The notes under the pieces are model-generated. The model saw only the letters and a list, made by a program, of their open reading frames with translations, did no database searches and had not been told where the DNA came from. The position numbers and the translations under genes are program-made. From Rhizobium phaseoli (GTDB taxonomy: Bacteria > Pseudomonadota > Alphaproteobacteria > Rhizobiales > Rhizobiaceae), in contig NZ_ML133566.1 of the NCBI RefSeq assembly GCF_003985125.1, positions 124,001-188,000 of the forward strand: DNA of 64,000 nucleotides. Direction: 5' to 3'. Position 1 is the first letter of the stretch. The number at the start of each line of letters is the position of its first letter. Below, in pieces: positions 17,141-25,342 of this stretch.

Positions 17141-17410
17141 GGCAGTTACTCTTGTTTTGGTTGTTCCCCGAACAGAGCGCAGTGCCCGAAAGGACGGCTG
17201 TGATCGCTCCATCATTCCAATCTGCGCCTGATCCTTCGAAAACCGGTTCCGATCTCCGGGGCATGCGCTGGCGACAGAGACTGAATTCATTTGGAAAACT
17301 TGCAAGCGCCATTATCCGGCTGCGTTAACGCCAGCCGACTTTCTTCCGGCTGCCGTGTCAATGCGTGCCCGATGCGCCGCGCGGACGTGCCAAAACGGGT
17401 CGGCATAACG
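17141..17410. other. Non-coding stretch between small gene and dnaJ terminator
   Basis: Apart from the presumed promoter of the 66-residue gene, I see no convincing gene, repeat or RNA here. The ORFs that cross it have poor codon use. Confidence 0.4.
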
Positions 17411-17444
17411 AAAGAGCCGGGGACGTTTCCGTGCCCCGGCTTTC
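17411..17444 (-). terminator. Terminator of the dnaK-dnaJ operon
   Basis: AGCCGGGG pairs with CCCCGGCT around a CGTTTCC-like loop; on the minus strand the stem is followed by CTTTCGTT. It lies 44 bp after the dnaJ stop. Confidence 0.7.
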
Positions 17445-17487
17445 GAAACGACTATTCCGGTCGCGGCTTAGAGACCTTCCATAGGCT

Positions 17488-18615
17488 CTAGCCTTCGAAG
17501 AATTCCTTCATCCGGGCAAAGAAGCCCGTCGATTCCGGATTGTTCTCCTTGGAGGAAATCTGCTCGAACTCCTGCAGCAGCTCGCGCTGGCGCTTGGTGA
17601 GTTTTTGCGGGGTCTCGATCTGGATCTGGATATAGAGGTCGCCCGTCTGCGCCGAACGCAGCACCGGCATGCCCTTGCTCTTCAAGCGGAACTGTTTGCC
17701 CGCCTGCGTGCCCTCGGGCACGGTCACCCGCGATTTGGTGCCGTCGAGCGTCGCCACGTCGAAGGTCCCGCCGAGCGCCGCCGTCGTCATCGAGATCGGG
17801 ACGGCGCAATAGAGATCGGCTCCATCGCGCTGGTAGAATTCATGCGGCTTCACCGACAGGAAGATATAGAGATCGCCCGCCGGGCCGCCGCGCGCCCCGG
17901 CTTCGCCCTCGCCCTGCAGGCGGATGCGCGTGCCGTCCTCGATGCCGGCGGGAATGTTGACCGAAAGCGAACGCTCCTCCGTCACCCGGCCTTGACCGTG
18001 GCACTTCGGGCAGGGATCGGGAATGATCTGGCCGCGGCCGTGGCAGGTCGGGCAGGTCCGCTCGATCGAGAAGAAGCCCTGCGCCGCGCGCACGCGCCCC
18101 GAGCCCTGGCAGGTGCCGCAGTTCTTCGGCTGCGTGCCGGGTTTTGCGCCCGACCCCGAACAGACGTCGCAGGTGATCGACGTCGGCACCCGGATCTGCG
18201 CCGTCTTGCCGGAAAAGGCCTCTTCCAGCGTGATTTCCATGTTGTAGCGAAGATCGGCGCCGCGTTCGCGCCCGCCCGACGAGCGCTGGCGCGCCCGGCC
18301 GCCGCCCATCATCTCGCCGAAAATATCCTCGAAGATGTCGGAGAAGCCGCCGCCGGCAAAGCCGCCGCCACCGCCGCCCATGCCGCCATGTTCGAAGGCA
18401 GCATGGCCGTAACGATCATAGGCCGCCCGCTTCTGCGGGTCCTTGAGCATCTCGTAGGCTTCGTTGATTTCCTTGAACTTCCGTTCGGCGTCCTTGTCAT
18501 CCGGGTTCTTGTCCGGATGGTATTTCATCGCCAGCTTTCGGAAGGCGCTCTTCAGCTCTTTCTCGTCCGCCGACTTGGCTACACCCAGAGTTTCGTAAAA
18601 GTCCGCTTTTGCCAT
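17488..18615 (-). CDS. dnaJ: Chaperone DnaJ (Hsp40)
   Basis: DnaJ delivers unfolded proteins to DnaK and stimulates its ATPase. The protein has 375 residues. The J domain has the HPD motif ([12 protein letters not shown], about residue 31), then a Gly/Phe-rich region ([20 protein letters not shown]), and a zinc region of four CxxCxGxG repeats: [24 protein letters not shown] and CPKCHGQG (about 148-212). It is followed by a C-terminal substrate domain. It lies 85 bp downstream of dnaK. Confidence 0.97.
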   Translation of the reverse strand: MAKADFYETLGVAKSADEKELKSAFRKLAMKYHPDKNPDDKDAERKFKEINEAYEMLKDPQKRAAYDRYGHAAFEHGGMGGGGGGFAGGGFSDIFEDIFGEMMGGGRARQRSSGGRERGADLRYNMEITLEEAFSGKTAQIRVPTSITCDVCSGSGAKPGTQPKNCGTCQGSGRVRAAQGFFSIERTCPTCHGRGQIIPDPCPKCHGQGRVTEERSLSVNIPAGIEDGTRIRLQGEGEAGARGGPAGDLYIFLSVKPHEFYQRDGADLYCAVPISMTTAALGGTFDVATLDGTKSRVTVPEGTQAGKQFRLKSKGMPVLRSAQTGDLYIQIQIETPQKLTKRQRELLQEFEQISSKENNPESTGFFARMKEFFEG

Positions 18616-18700
18616 TAAGGATTAGACCCCGGAAATGGATTTCCGGCTGCCATGGTGAGCAGCCGGATCAGGTGTTGAAGCATTACCACGCCGCCGCAGA

Positions 18701-20620
18701 TTACGCGGACTTCTTGCGGTCGTCGTCCTTGATTTCCTCGTAGTCGGCGTCGACGACATTGTCGCCGCCTTCTTCCGCGGAGGCATCGGCAGCAGCGCCG
18801 CCCTCGGCCTGCTGTGCTTCATAAATCGCCTGGCCGAGTTTCATGGAAACTTCCATCAGCGTCTGGGTCTTGGCCTTGATGTCTTCGGCGTCGGCTTCGG
18901 TCGCCTCGGTCGCGGACTTCAGCGCGGCGATCGCATCCGAGATCGCAGTGCGGTCGGCTTCGGAAACCTTGTCGCCGTAATCCTTCAGCGACTTTTCCGT
19001 CGAGTGGATCAGGCTTTCGGCCTGGTTCTTGGCTTCCACGGCCTCACGGCGCTTCTTGTCTTCGGCCGCATGCGACTCGGCATCCTTGACCATCTTCTCG
19101 ATGTCGGCGTCGGAGAGGCCGCCGGAAGCCTGGATGCGGATCTGCTGTTCCTTGCCGGTGCCCTTGTCCTTGGCCGAAACCTGGACGATGCCGTTGGCGT
19201 CGATGTCGAAGGTCACTTCGATCTGCGGCACGCCGCGCGGCGACGGCGGCAGGCCGACGAGGTCGAACTGGCCGAGCAGCTTGTTGTCGGCAGCCATTTC
19301 GCGCTCGCCCTGCGAAACGCGGATAGTGACGGCCTGCTGGTTGTCTTCGGCGGTCGAGAAGGTCTGGCTCTTCTTTGTCGGGATCGTGGTGTTGCGCTCG
19401 ATCAGGCGGGTGAAGACGCCGCCGAGCGTTTCGATGCCGAGCGACAGCGGGGTCACGTCGAGGAGCAGAACGTCCTTGACGTCGCCCTGGAGAACGCCGG
19501 CCTGGATGGCGGCGCCGAGAGCGACGACTTCATCCGGGTTGACGCCCTTGTGCGGCTCCTTGCCGAACAGCTGCTTGACGACTTCCTGTACCTTCGGCAT
19601 GCGGCTCATGCCGCCGACGAGAACAACTTCGTCGATTTCGGCAGCGGTGACGCCGGCATCCTTGAGAGCGGCCTTGCAAGGCGCGATCGTGCGCTGGACG
19701 AGGTCGTCGACCAGGCTCTCGAGCTTGGCGCGGGTCAGCTTCAGCGTCAGATGCTTCGGACCGGAGGCGTCGGCCGTGATGAACGGCAGGTTGATTTCGG
19801 TCTGCTGCGAAGAGGACAGCTCGATCTTGGCCTTTTCGGCAGCTTCCTTGAGGCGCTGCAGGGCAAGCTTGTCGTTCTTCAGGTCGATGCCGTTGTCCTT
19901 CTTGAATTCGGCAACGAGATATTCGACGAGACGCATGTCGAAGTCTTCACCGCCGAGGAAGGTATCGCCGTTGGTGGACTTCACTTCGAAGACGCCGTCG
20001 CCGATCTCAAGGATCGAAATATCGAAGGTGCCGCCGCCAAGGTCGTAGACGGCGATCGTCTTGCCGTCCTTCTTGTCGAGGCCGTAGGCGAGAGCGGCAG
20101 CGGTCGGCTCGTTGATGATGCGCAGCACTTCGAGGCCGGCGATCTTGCCCGCATCCTTGGTTGCCTGGCGCTGGGCGTCATTGAAATAGGCCGGAACGGT
20201 GATGACCGCCTTCTCGACCTTTTCGCCGAGATAGGATTCGGCCGTTTCCTTCATCTTCTGAAGGATCATCGCGGAAATCTGTGCGGGCGAGTAGCCCTTG
20301 CCATTGGCTTCGACCCAGGCGTCGCCATTGTCGCCCTTGACGATGCTGAAGGGAACGAGATGCTTGTCCTTCTCGACGGTCGGATCTTCGTAGCGGCGGC
20401 CGATCAGGCGCTTGACCGCAAAAAGCGTGTTCGTCGGGTTGGTGACCGCCTGGCGCTTGGCCGGCTGGCCGACGAGGCGCTCGCCATCCTCGGAAAATGC
20501 CACCATGGAAGGGGTCGTGCGCGCACCTTCCGCATTCTCGATGACCTTCGCGTCCTTGCCGTCCATGACTGCGACGCAGGAATTCGTCGTTCCAAGGTCG
20601 ATACCAATTACTTTTGCCAT
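18701..20620 (-). CDS. dnaK: Chaperone DnaK (Hsp70)
   Basis: DnaK is the ATP-driven Hsp70 folding chaperone. The protein has 639 residues, the family length, from [20 protein letters not shown]. Phosphate and nucleotide segments include [15 protein letters not shown] near 170, [19 protein letters not shown] near 195 and [14 protein letters not shown] near 335. The substrate domain has the [14 protein letters not shown] linker region near 390, and the C-terminus is the EE-rich tail. The promoter region carries an RpoH-type site (20734-20763). Confidence 0.98.
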   Translation of the reverse strand: MAKVIGIDLGTTNSCVAVMDGKDAKVIENAEGARTTPSMVAFSEDGERLVGQPAKRQAVTNPTNTLFAVKRLIGRRYEDPTVEKDKHLVPFSIVKGDNGDAWVEANGKGYSPAQISAMILQKMKETAESYLGEKVEKAVITVPAYFNDAQRQATKDAGKIAGLEVLRIINEPTAAALAYGLDKKDGKTIAVYDLGGGTFDISILEIGDGVFEVKSTNGDTFLGGEDFDMRLVEYLVAEFKKDNGIDLKNDKLALQRLKEAAEKAKIELSSSQQTEINLPFITADASGPKHLTLKLTRAKLESLVDDLVQRTIAPCKAALKDAGVTAAEIDEVVLVGGMSRMPKVQEVVKQLFGKEPHKGVNPDEVVALGAAIQAGVLQGDVKDVLLLDVTPLSLGIETLGGVFTRLIERNTTIPTKKSQTFSTAEDNQQAVTIRVSQGEREMAADNKLLGQFDLVGLPPSPRGVPQIEVTFDIDANGIVQVSAKDKGTGKEQQIRIQASGGLSDADIEKMVKDAESHAAEDKKRREAVEAKNQAESLIHSTEKSLKDYGDKVSEADRTAISDAIAALKSATEATEADAEDIKAKTQTLMEVSMKLGQAIYEAQQAEGGAAADASAEEGGDNVVDADYEEIKDDDRKKSA

Positions 20621-20707
20621 GTCATTCTCTCCTTGAAGCAAGCTGTCGGAACCCCCAGAAGGCATTTCCCTGACAGCCCCTTACGGGATGGGTCTACTTA
20701 AGATTAC

Positions 20708-20763
20708 GCAATCGTGATTGCGGTGATGCGGCGTATATAAGGAGCGGTTTTCTGGACTGCAAG
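20708..20763 (-). promoter_or_regulatory. RpoH-like promoter and palindrome upstream of dnaK
   Basis: On the minus strand CTTGCA (20758-20763) is followed after 15 bp by CCTTATATA (20734-20742), close to the alphaproteobacterial heat-shock sigma consensus. Just downstream, at the expected transcript start, CGCAATC-GT-GATTGCG (20708-20723) is a perfect palindrome. No CIRCE element is seen. The rest of the 20621-20967 gap shows no gene. Confidence 0.6.
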
Positions 20764-20967
20764 GCGGGAAATAGCCCGGAATCCAGCAAAACGAATGTGT
20801 TGCCTCCAATTTTGACGGCAGCCGGGAAAGCGTTCTGCCCATAGCAGGAAAGCGGTGGATTTCTGTCATGTTCTGCAACGGCGTGCGGCGGTTTTGCTGC
20901 AGAGACATGCGAGAGGCGAAGGCCCTGAACATCGCAGGCGAATCTGAAGGGTCGCGATGCAAAAATC

Positions 20968-23289
20968 TCACTGGCCCATGATCAGATCGAGCAACGTGGT
21001 GCGTCGCGGCTGCACCGAAGAGGTCGTCTGCGGCGTCCCGACATCGCCCGGCGGCACGACGTTTCCATAGCCGGACCCGTCGCCTTCGGCAATGTCGGCA
21101 GGCGGAACCGGACCGTTTCCTGACGGCACAGCTTGCTGCCGCACGGGCGCCTGCGGATAGCGATTGGCATTCTCGTTGCCGCCGAAGACACCGGAAATAA
21201 TGCCGCCGATCGTCGTCGGCGGCGCCTCGGCCGTGACCGGCTGCCCGCCGTCCGGTGCCGTTTGCGCCATCGGTTGGCCGTTGGGATCGCCGATCAGCTG
21301 GCCGTTGCCGAAGAGCGGCGCCGGCGAAAGACCCTTGTGGGCGGCGATCATGAATTCCTTCCAGGCCTTGGCCGGCAGGCCGCCGCCCGTTACCTTCTTC
21401 ATCGGCTTGCCGTCGTCATTGCCGAACCAGACGCCGGTGGTGAGGTTGCTGGTGAAGCCGACGAAGAGCGCGTCGCGTGAATTCTGCGTCGTACCGGTCT
21501 TTCCCGCCGCCTGCCAGCCAGGGATCTTGGCGCTCTTGCCGGTGCCGTTATCGATGACGCCCATCATCATCGCATCCATCTCGGCGGCGATCTGCTCGGA
21601 CAGCACACGCGGCGGGCTGTCATAGGTATTTTCGTAGAGAACCTTGCCCTCTGCGGTCGTCACCCGGCGAATGACGTGCGGCGTCGCCTTGTAGCCGCCG
21701 TTCATGAAGGCGGCATAGGAGGCGGTGAGTTCCATCAGCGACACTTCTGATGTCCCGAGCGCAATCGAGGCGTTTGGCTGCAGCTCGCTTTCAATGCCGA
21801 GCCGATGGGCAAGCTTGATCACCTGATCCGGCCCGTCATACATCACCAGCTGCGCGGCAACCGTGTTCAGCGACTTGGAAAGCGCAGTGGCGAGCGTCAC
21901 TTCGCCATTGTATTTCTTCTCGTAATTTTCCGGTGTCCAGTCGCCGATGCGGATCGGCGCGTCGTTGAACACCGAAAACGGCGTCAGCCCCTTTTCCAGT
22001 GCTGCGGCATAGACGAAAGGCTTGAACGAGGATCCCGGCTGGCGCTTGGCTTTGACGGCACGGTTGAACTGGCTCGTTGCATAGTCCCTGCCGCCGACCA
22101 GCGCCCGGATGGCGCCGGTGCCGTCGATCGAGACGAGGGCTGCCTGCGAGGCGTCGAGCTTGCCGCCTTCCTTGTCGAGCACATCGACCAGCGATTGCTC
22201 GGCCTTCTTTTCCAGTGACTTGTCGATGGTCGTATCGACGATGACGTCTTCCTTGACGTCGCCGATCAGGCCCGGCAGTTCATCCATCACCATGTCGGCG
22301 ACATAATGTCCGGCGCCCGACCAATAACTCTTGGCCGAAGCCGGGGTCTGCGACATCGCGGTCTTGACCTCGGAATCGGTGATGAAACCCTGTTCGCGCA
22401 TCGCCGCGAGAACGAGCTGGGCGCGTGCGTTCGCGGCTTCGGCGTCGCGGGCCGGCGAAAGCCGTGACGGCGCCTTGAGCAGGCCGGCCAGCACGGCGGC
22501 TTCACCGAGATTCACGTCGCGCGCCGATTTGTTGAAGTAGCGCCTTGACGCCGCCTCGACGCCATAGGCGTTCGATCCGAAGAACACCCGGTTGAGATAC
22601 ATCGCAAGGATCTGGTCCTTGGTGTATTTCTGCTCCAGCCAGAGCGAGAGCAGCACTTCCTGCACCTTGCGCTCCAGGGTTCTTTCCGGAGAGAGGAAGA
22701 GGTTCTTGGCAAGCTGCTGCGTCAGCGTCGAGCCGCCCTGCACCATGTGGCCGGCCGTGAAATTGGTGACGATCGCCCGGCCGAGGCCGAGCGGATCGAC
22801 GCCGAAATGCGAATAGAAGCGCCGGTCCTCGATGGCGATGACGGCTTCGGGAATATAGGGCGACATGTTTTCGAGCGACAGCGCCTCGCCGCCGGTGGCG
22901 CCGCGGTTGGCGATGACGCTGCCATCGACGGCGGTTATCTTGACGTTCGGCGGCCGCTCGGGAATCGCCCATGTGCTGGCGCTCGGCATGCGCGAACCAT
23001 AATAGACGACAAGGCCGGCAACACCGATACCGGCCCAGATGAACAGCACGACGCACCAGTAGACCACACGGCGCAGAAAGCCGAAAAAGCCGCCGCCGTC
23101 ACGCTCGCGCGGCTCGCGCCGCCGCTGGCGGGCGGGACGCTGGGGCGGGGGCCTGGAACCGCCGCGCCGTGTTGATCTGCTGCCGACGACGCGGTCATCG
23201 GCATCGAGCGAAAATTCGTCATCGTCGCGGGCCGGGCGGCCGCTGAAGGACGGTTCTATTCTGTCGCTTGATCTGCCTCTGCCTGCCAT
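20968..23289 (-). CDS. Bifunctional class A penicillin-binding protein (PBP1A family)
   Basis: This enzyme polymerises and cross-links peptidoglycan. The protein has 773 residues from MAGRGRSSDRIEPSF; the Arg-rich cytoplasmic tail precedes one membrane helix (VVYWCVVLFIWAGIGVAGLV, about 72-91). The transglycosylase motif is AIEDRRFYSHFGVDPLGLGR near residue 155. Transpeptidase motifs are SSFK (Ser420), SKSLN and KTGTT (about 596). The C-terminal 130 residues are Gly/Pro/Gln-rich and end in LLDLIMGQ. A TTAA-N7-TTAA site lies 200 bp upstream. Confidence 0.92.
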   Translation of the reverse strand: MAGRGRSSDRIEPSFSGRPARDDDEFSLDADDRVVGSRSTRRGGSRPPPQRPARQRRREPRERDGGGFFGFLRRVVYWCVVLFIWAGIGVAGLVVYYGSRMPSASTWAIPERPPNVKITAVDGSVIANRGATGGEALSLENMSPYIPEAVIAIEDRRFYSHFGVDPLGLGRAIVTNFTAGHMVQGGSTLTQQLAKNLFLSPERTLERKVQEVLLSLWLEQKYTKDQILAMYLNRVFFGSNAYGVEAASRRYFNKSARDVNLGEAAVLAGLLKAPSRLSPARDAEAANARAQLVLAAMREQGFITDSEVKTAMSQTPASAKSYWSGAGHYVADMVMDELPGLIGDVKEDVIVDTTIDKSLEKKAEQSLVDVLDKEGGKLDASQAALVSIDGTGAIRALVGGRDYATSQFNRAVKAKRQPGSSFKPFVYAAALEKGLTPFSVFNDAPIRIGDWTPENYEKKYNGEVTLATALSKSLNTVAAQLVMYDGPDQVIKLAHRLGIESELQPNASIALGTSEVSLMELTASYAAFMNGGYKATPHVIRRVTTAEGKVLYENTYDSPPRVLSEQIAAEMDAMMMGVIDNGTGKSAKIPGWQAAGKTGTTQNSRDALFVGFTSNLTTGVWFGNDDGKPMKKVTGGGLPAKAWKEFMIAAHKGLSPAPLFGNGQLIGDPNGQPMAQTAPDGGQPVTAEAPPTTIGGIISGVFGGNENANRYPQAPVRQQAVPSGNGPVPPADIAEGDGSGYGNVVPPGDVGTPQTTSSVQPRRTTLLDLIMGQ

Positions 23290-23489
23290 CGCCGACCGGT
23301 CGCATCCCCTGTTCGATCGCGAAGCCCGCTTCGCATAAAGGCGCCCCTGCAGCGCCGCGTGTCTTTCCAGACGCCCAAAGAACGCTATAGCCCTTCGAAG
23401 GGCTGCATGATTTGCCTTCAACCGCTTCCGGTTCAAGGAACGACGCAGCAGCCGACGCGATCATCCGGTTGAACTGTAATTGCGGCGAT

Positions 23490-23504
23490 TTAACGGGGTG
23501 TTAA
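23490..23504. promoter_or_regulatory. CtrA-type site TTAA-N7-TTAA
   Basis: TTAACGGGGTGTTAA matches the alphaproteobacterial CtrA consensus TTAA-N7-TTAA. It lies between the penicillin-binding protein start and the next small gene. Whether it is bound is unknown; the motif is rare in DNA of this base composition. Confidence 0.45.
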
Positions 23505-23536
23505 AGGTCGTCAAACGACGGCCTCGCCTTGCCGCT

Positions 23537-23797
23537 TCAATATTGGCGGGCTTCGTAATCGTCGAGCGTTTCCGGATCCTGCTTATATTCCCACTCGCCC
23601 AGATGAAAGCGGCGCCAGATCTGGCCGGAAGGGTTCAGGCTTGCCCCATCGGTCAGGCGTACGGGAAGGATGGGGTTGTATTTATGCCAAACGGTAACGT
23701 CCGTGGCGGCTGGCCGGGGGCCGAACAGCCCGAAGAGAGCCAGGTAGTCTTGCGTCATCAGGGTTCCAGCCTCGAACGGATCAAGATCGATCCGCAT
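23537..23797 (-). CDS. Hypothetical protein, 86 residues
   Basis: Reads as protein-like: MTQDYLALFGLFGPRPAATD and QIWRRFHLGEWEYKQDPETL, with many aromatic residues and acidic/basic balance. I do not recognise a family. The ATG at residue 14 is a second start choice with GGA upstream. The opposite strand reading is less protein-like. Confidence 0.55.
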   Translation of the reverse strand: MRIDLDPFEAGTLMTQDYLALFGLFGPRPAATDVTVWHKYNPILPVRLTDGASLNPSGQIWRRFHLGEWEYKQDPETLDDYEARQY

Positions 23798-24061
23798 ACT
23801 GCAAAATTGCTATAAGGAATGCGGCAAAACAAGAGCGACCTGCTGCACTCACAGCAAATTGTCGTCGATCTGGCGCGGACCAGGGCTTCCCCAGCCGCAG
23901 CCTCGCTGCCCTTGCGTCACGCGCGCTGAGGCCGGCAGGCCGCCTGCCTGTCGCAGACCGCCCTTGGCGGCCATGCGTGGCAGAAATAAAGACCAGCGAC
24001 GCGTTGCACCGATCAAATGCGATTTCTGATTTAAGGAATTATGCGAGAGGGCGGAACCAAT

Positions 24062-24193
24062 AGGCTCGACGATTGTTTAGTGAGCAGCGGGACACCCCCC
24101 TCACGTCCCGCCTATGATCGGCCGTCTCCCCTCAACGCGCGCCGATCGACATCAGGCCCGGTGCATCCCCCAAAGGAGCGCCGGGCTTTTTTC
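24062..24193 (+). ncRNA. Candidate trans-acting small RNA with three C-rich hairpin loops
   Basis: Three hairpins follow each other on the plus strand. Hairpin 1 is GCGGGAC (24087-24093) with GTCCCGC (24105-24111), loop ACCCCCCTCAC. Hairpin 2 is GATCGGC (24116-24122) with GCCGATC (24141-24147), loop with CCCCTC. Hairpin 3 is a terminator: 9-bp stem 24156-24164 with 24178-24186, loop ATCCCCCAAAGGA, then six T. Loops complementary to Shine-Dalgarno sequences are known from alphaproteobacterial sRNAs. No ORF runs into the terminator. The 5' end is estimated; a TTGCAC lies at 24004. Confidence 0.68.
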
Positions 24194-24256
24194 TGGCACT
24201 GCGGCGCATTGAACCCGCTCGTGCGGAAAGGGCGGCATTGTTGCCGCCCTCGATAT

Positions 24257-24976
24257 TCAGTTGTCGCAGGACGGATCGCCCGGGCGGCAGACAAAGGGCG
24301 AGGCCCTGGGATCCGGGCGGTTGTAGGTATCGGCCTTCCCGCCCCTGAACTGCGGCAGATCGCGGAAATTCGAACTCCTGTTGTCGTCATCCCTGCGGAC
24401 CTCTCTGCGGCGTTCCTCCCTGCGGTCGTCGTCGCGCCGGTCCCGGTCACGATCCCGGTATTCGCGGGCCTGGTAATCCCGATCCCGGTATTCACGGGCC
24501 TGGTAGTCCCGATCCCGATACTCGCGCGGCCGGTAATCCCGATCCCGGTAGTCGCGGTCGCGGTAATAATAGTAGGGGCCGCGGCTCCAGCGGTCACGCT
24601 CGCGATAGAAATCGCGGTGGCGGTAGTAGCGGTCCCAATAATTGCCGACGCTGAAGGTAACCATCGGAATGCCGAGCGGACGGTAATATTCGGGACCGAC
24701 ATAGACACGGCGTTGCTGGTAGACGGCCTGCACATACTGGCCGGAAACCCAGCCGCGGCCGCCGTAGAACTCGACGTCGCACCAGTTGACGTCGGAAAGA
24801 CATCCGCGGATTTCGACGGAAGAACCGGCGGGGATGACTGCGACGGCGGGATAGCGCGTGCTCGGTCCCGCACGCATGTTGACATTCGCCGTCGAGTAAC
24901 CCTCGGCGGCTTGGGCTATCGCCGGAGCCAGCACAAGCAGTGCGGCCGCGGCGATCTTGACGATGAGGTTTTTCAC
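24257..24976 (-). CDS. Exported SH3 protein with Arg/Asp-Tyr repeat region
   Basis: The protein has 239 residues from GTG at 24976 (AGGAG 10 bp upstream). It has a signal peptide (IVKIAAAALLVLAPAIAQAA), one bacterial SH3 domain (NVNMRAGPSTRYPAVAVIPA, GCLSDVNWCDVEFYGGRGWV) and a Tyr-rich stretch. Then comes a repetitive region of REYRDRDYQA units encoded by 30-bp DNA repeats, and a charged tail ending CRPGDPSCDN. Homologues in rhizobia are uncharacterised envelope proteins. The long ORF on the opposite strand is a by-product of the repeats. Confidence 0.82.
   Translation of the reverse strand: MKNLIVKIAAAALLVLAPAIAQAAEGYSTANVNMRAGPSTRYPAVAVIPAGSSVEIRGCLSDVNWCDVEFYGGRGWVSGQYVQAVYQQRRVYVGPEYYRPLGIPMVTFSVGNYWDRYYRHRDFYRERDRWSRGPYYYYRDRDYRDRDYRPREYRDRDYQAREYRDRDYQAREYRDRDRDRRDDDRREERRREVRRDDDNRSSNFRDLPQFRGGKADTYNRPDPRASPFVCRPGDPSCDN
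24451..24560. repeat. 30-bp tandem repeats in the SH3 gene
   Basis: Units 24451-24480, 24481-24510 and 24511-24540, each beginning GATCCCGGTATTC or close, plus a partial fourth to 24560. They encode ten-residue REYRDRDYQA-like units. Such arrays often vary in copy number between strains. Confidence 0.85.
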
Positions 24977-25181
24977 GCTTCTCACTCCTCGTTGGCGTGT
25001 TTTGAGCAGCGCTTGGCTGCGCTCCCTTGAGGCATATGCCATAAGGTACAAAGTTAGAGCGATCGCCGGCACTTGTTAGGGCGTCACCATTTTCTTTGTC
25101 TTTCAAAGGCTTATATTGAGGTCGCGATGAACGCAGCTTGAACGAGGGGGATTTTGTGATGGAGACGTTGCGCAAGTGTCG

Positions 25182-25196
25182 TTAACCGCTCGTTAA
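25182..25196. promoter_or_regulatory. CtrA-type site TTAA-N7-TTAAC
   Basis: TTAACCGCTCGTTAA, which is part of a GTTAAC-N5-GTTAAC repeat. It lies in the gap 24977-25342 between the SH3 gene and the M20 gene; 40 bp downstream on the plus strand begins the 20-bp repeat and terminator unit. Confidence 0.45.
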
Positions 25197-25235
25197 CCTT
25201 TCGAAGGCAGTCTCGTTGCAATACCGCTTTCCCCT

Positions 25236-25255
25236 TGACCACGGATGAACTGGCA
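25236..25255 (+). repeat. 20-bp repeat, copy 2 (plus)
   Basis: TGACCACGGATGAACTGGCA, identical to the complement of 10657-10676. It is followed after 19 bp by the terminator at 25275. No gene is recognised here. Confidence 0.6.
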
Positions 25256-25274
25256 CTGAGACAAGCGGATGACG

Positions 25275-25305
25275 AAAAGGCCGGTTTGAACCGGCCTTTT
25301 TGTTG
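25275..25305. terminator. Bidirectional terminator
   Basis: AAAAGGCCGG (25275-25284) pairs with CCGGCCTTTT (25291-25300), loop TTTGAA, followed on the plus strand by TGTTGTC. It probably ends the M20 peptidase transcript (minus, stop 25343) and may end a plus-strand RNA from the same gap. Confidence 0.8.
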
Positions 25306-25342
25306 TCACGATTTTTCGCGCTGCGTAAGACGCACCAGTCTC

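Noticed and set aside
19004..20701. Long plus-strand ORF (565 codons) across dnaK
   Set aside because: Antisense shadow of dnaK produced by high G+C codon use; no protein-like features or ribosome site.
24041..25030. Plus-strand ORF (329 codons) with PVP/VIP repeats
   Set aside because: It is the complement of the RD-repeat region of the SH3 gene and overlaps the sRNA candidate; signal peptide and domain evidence support the minus strand.
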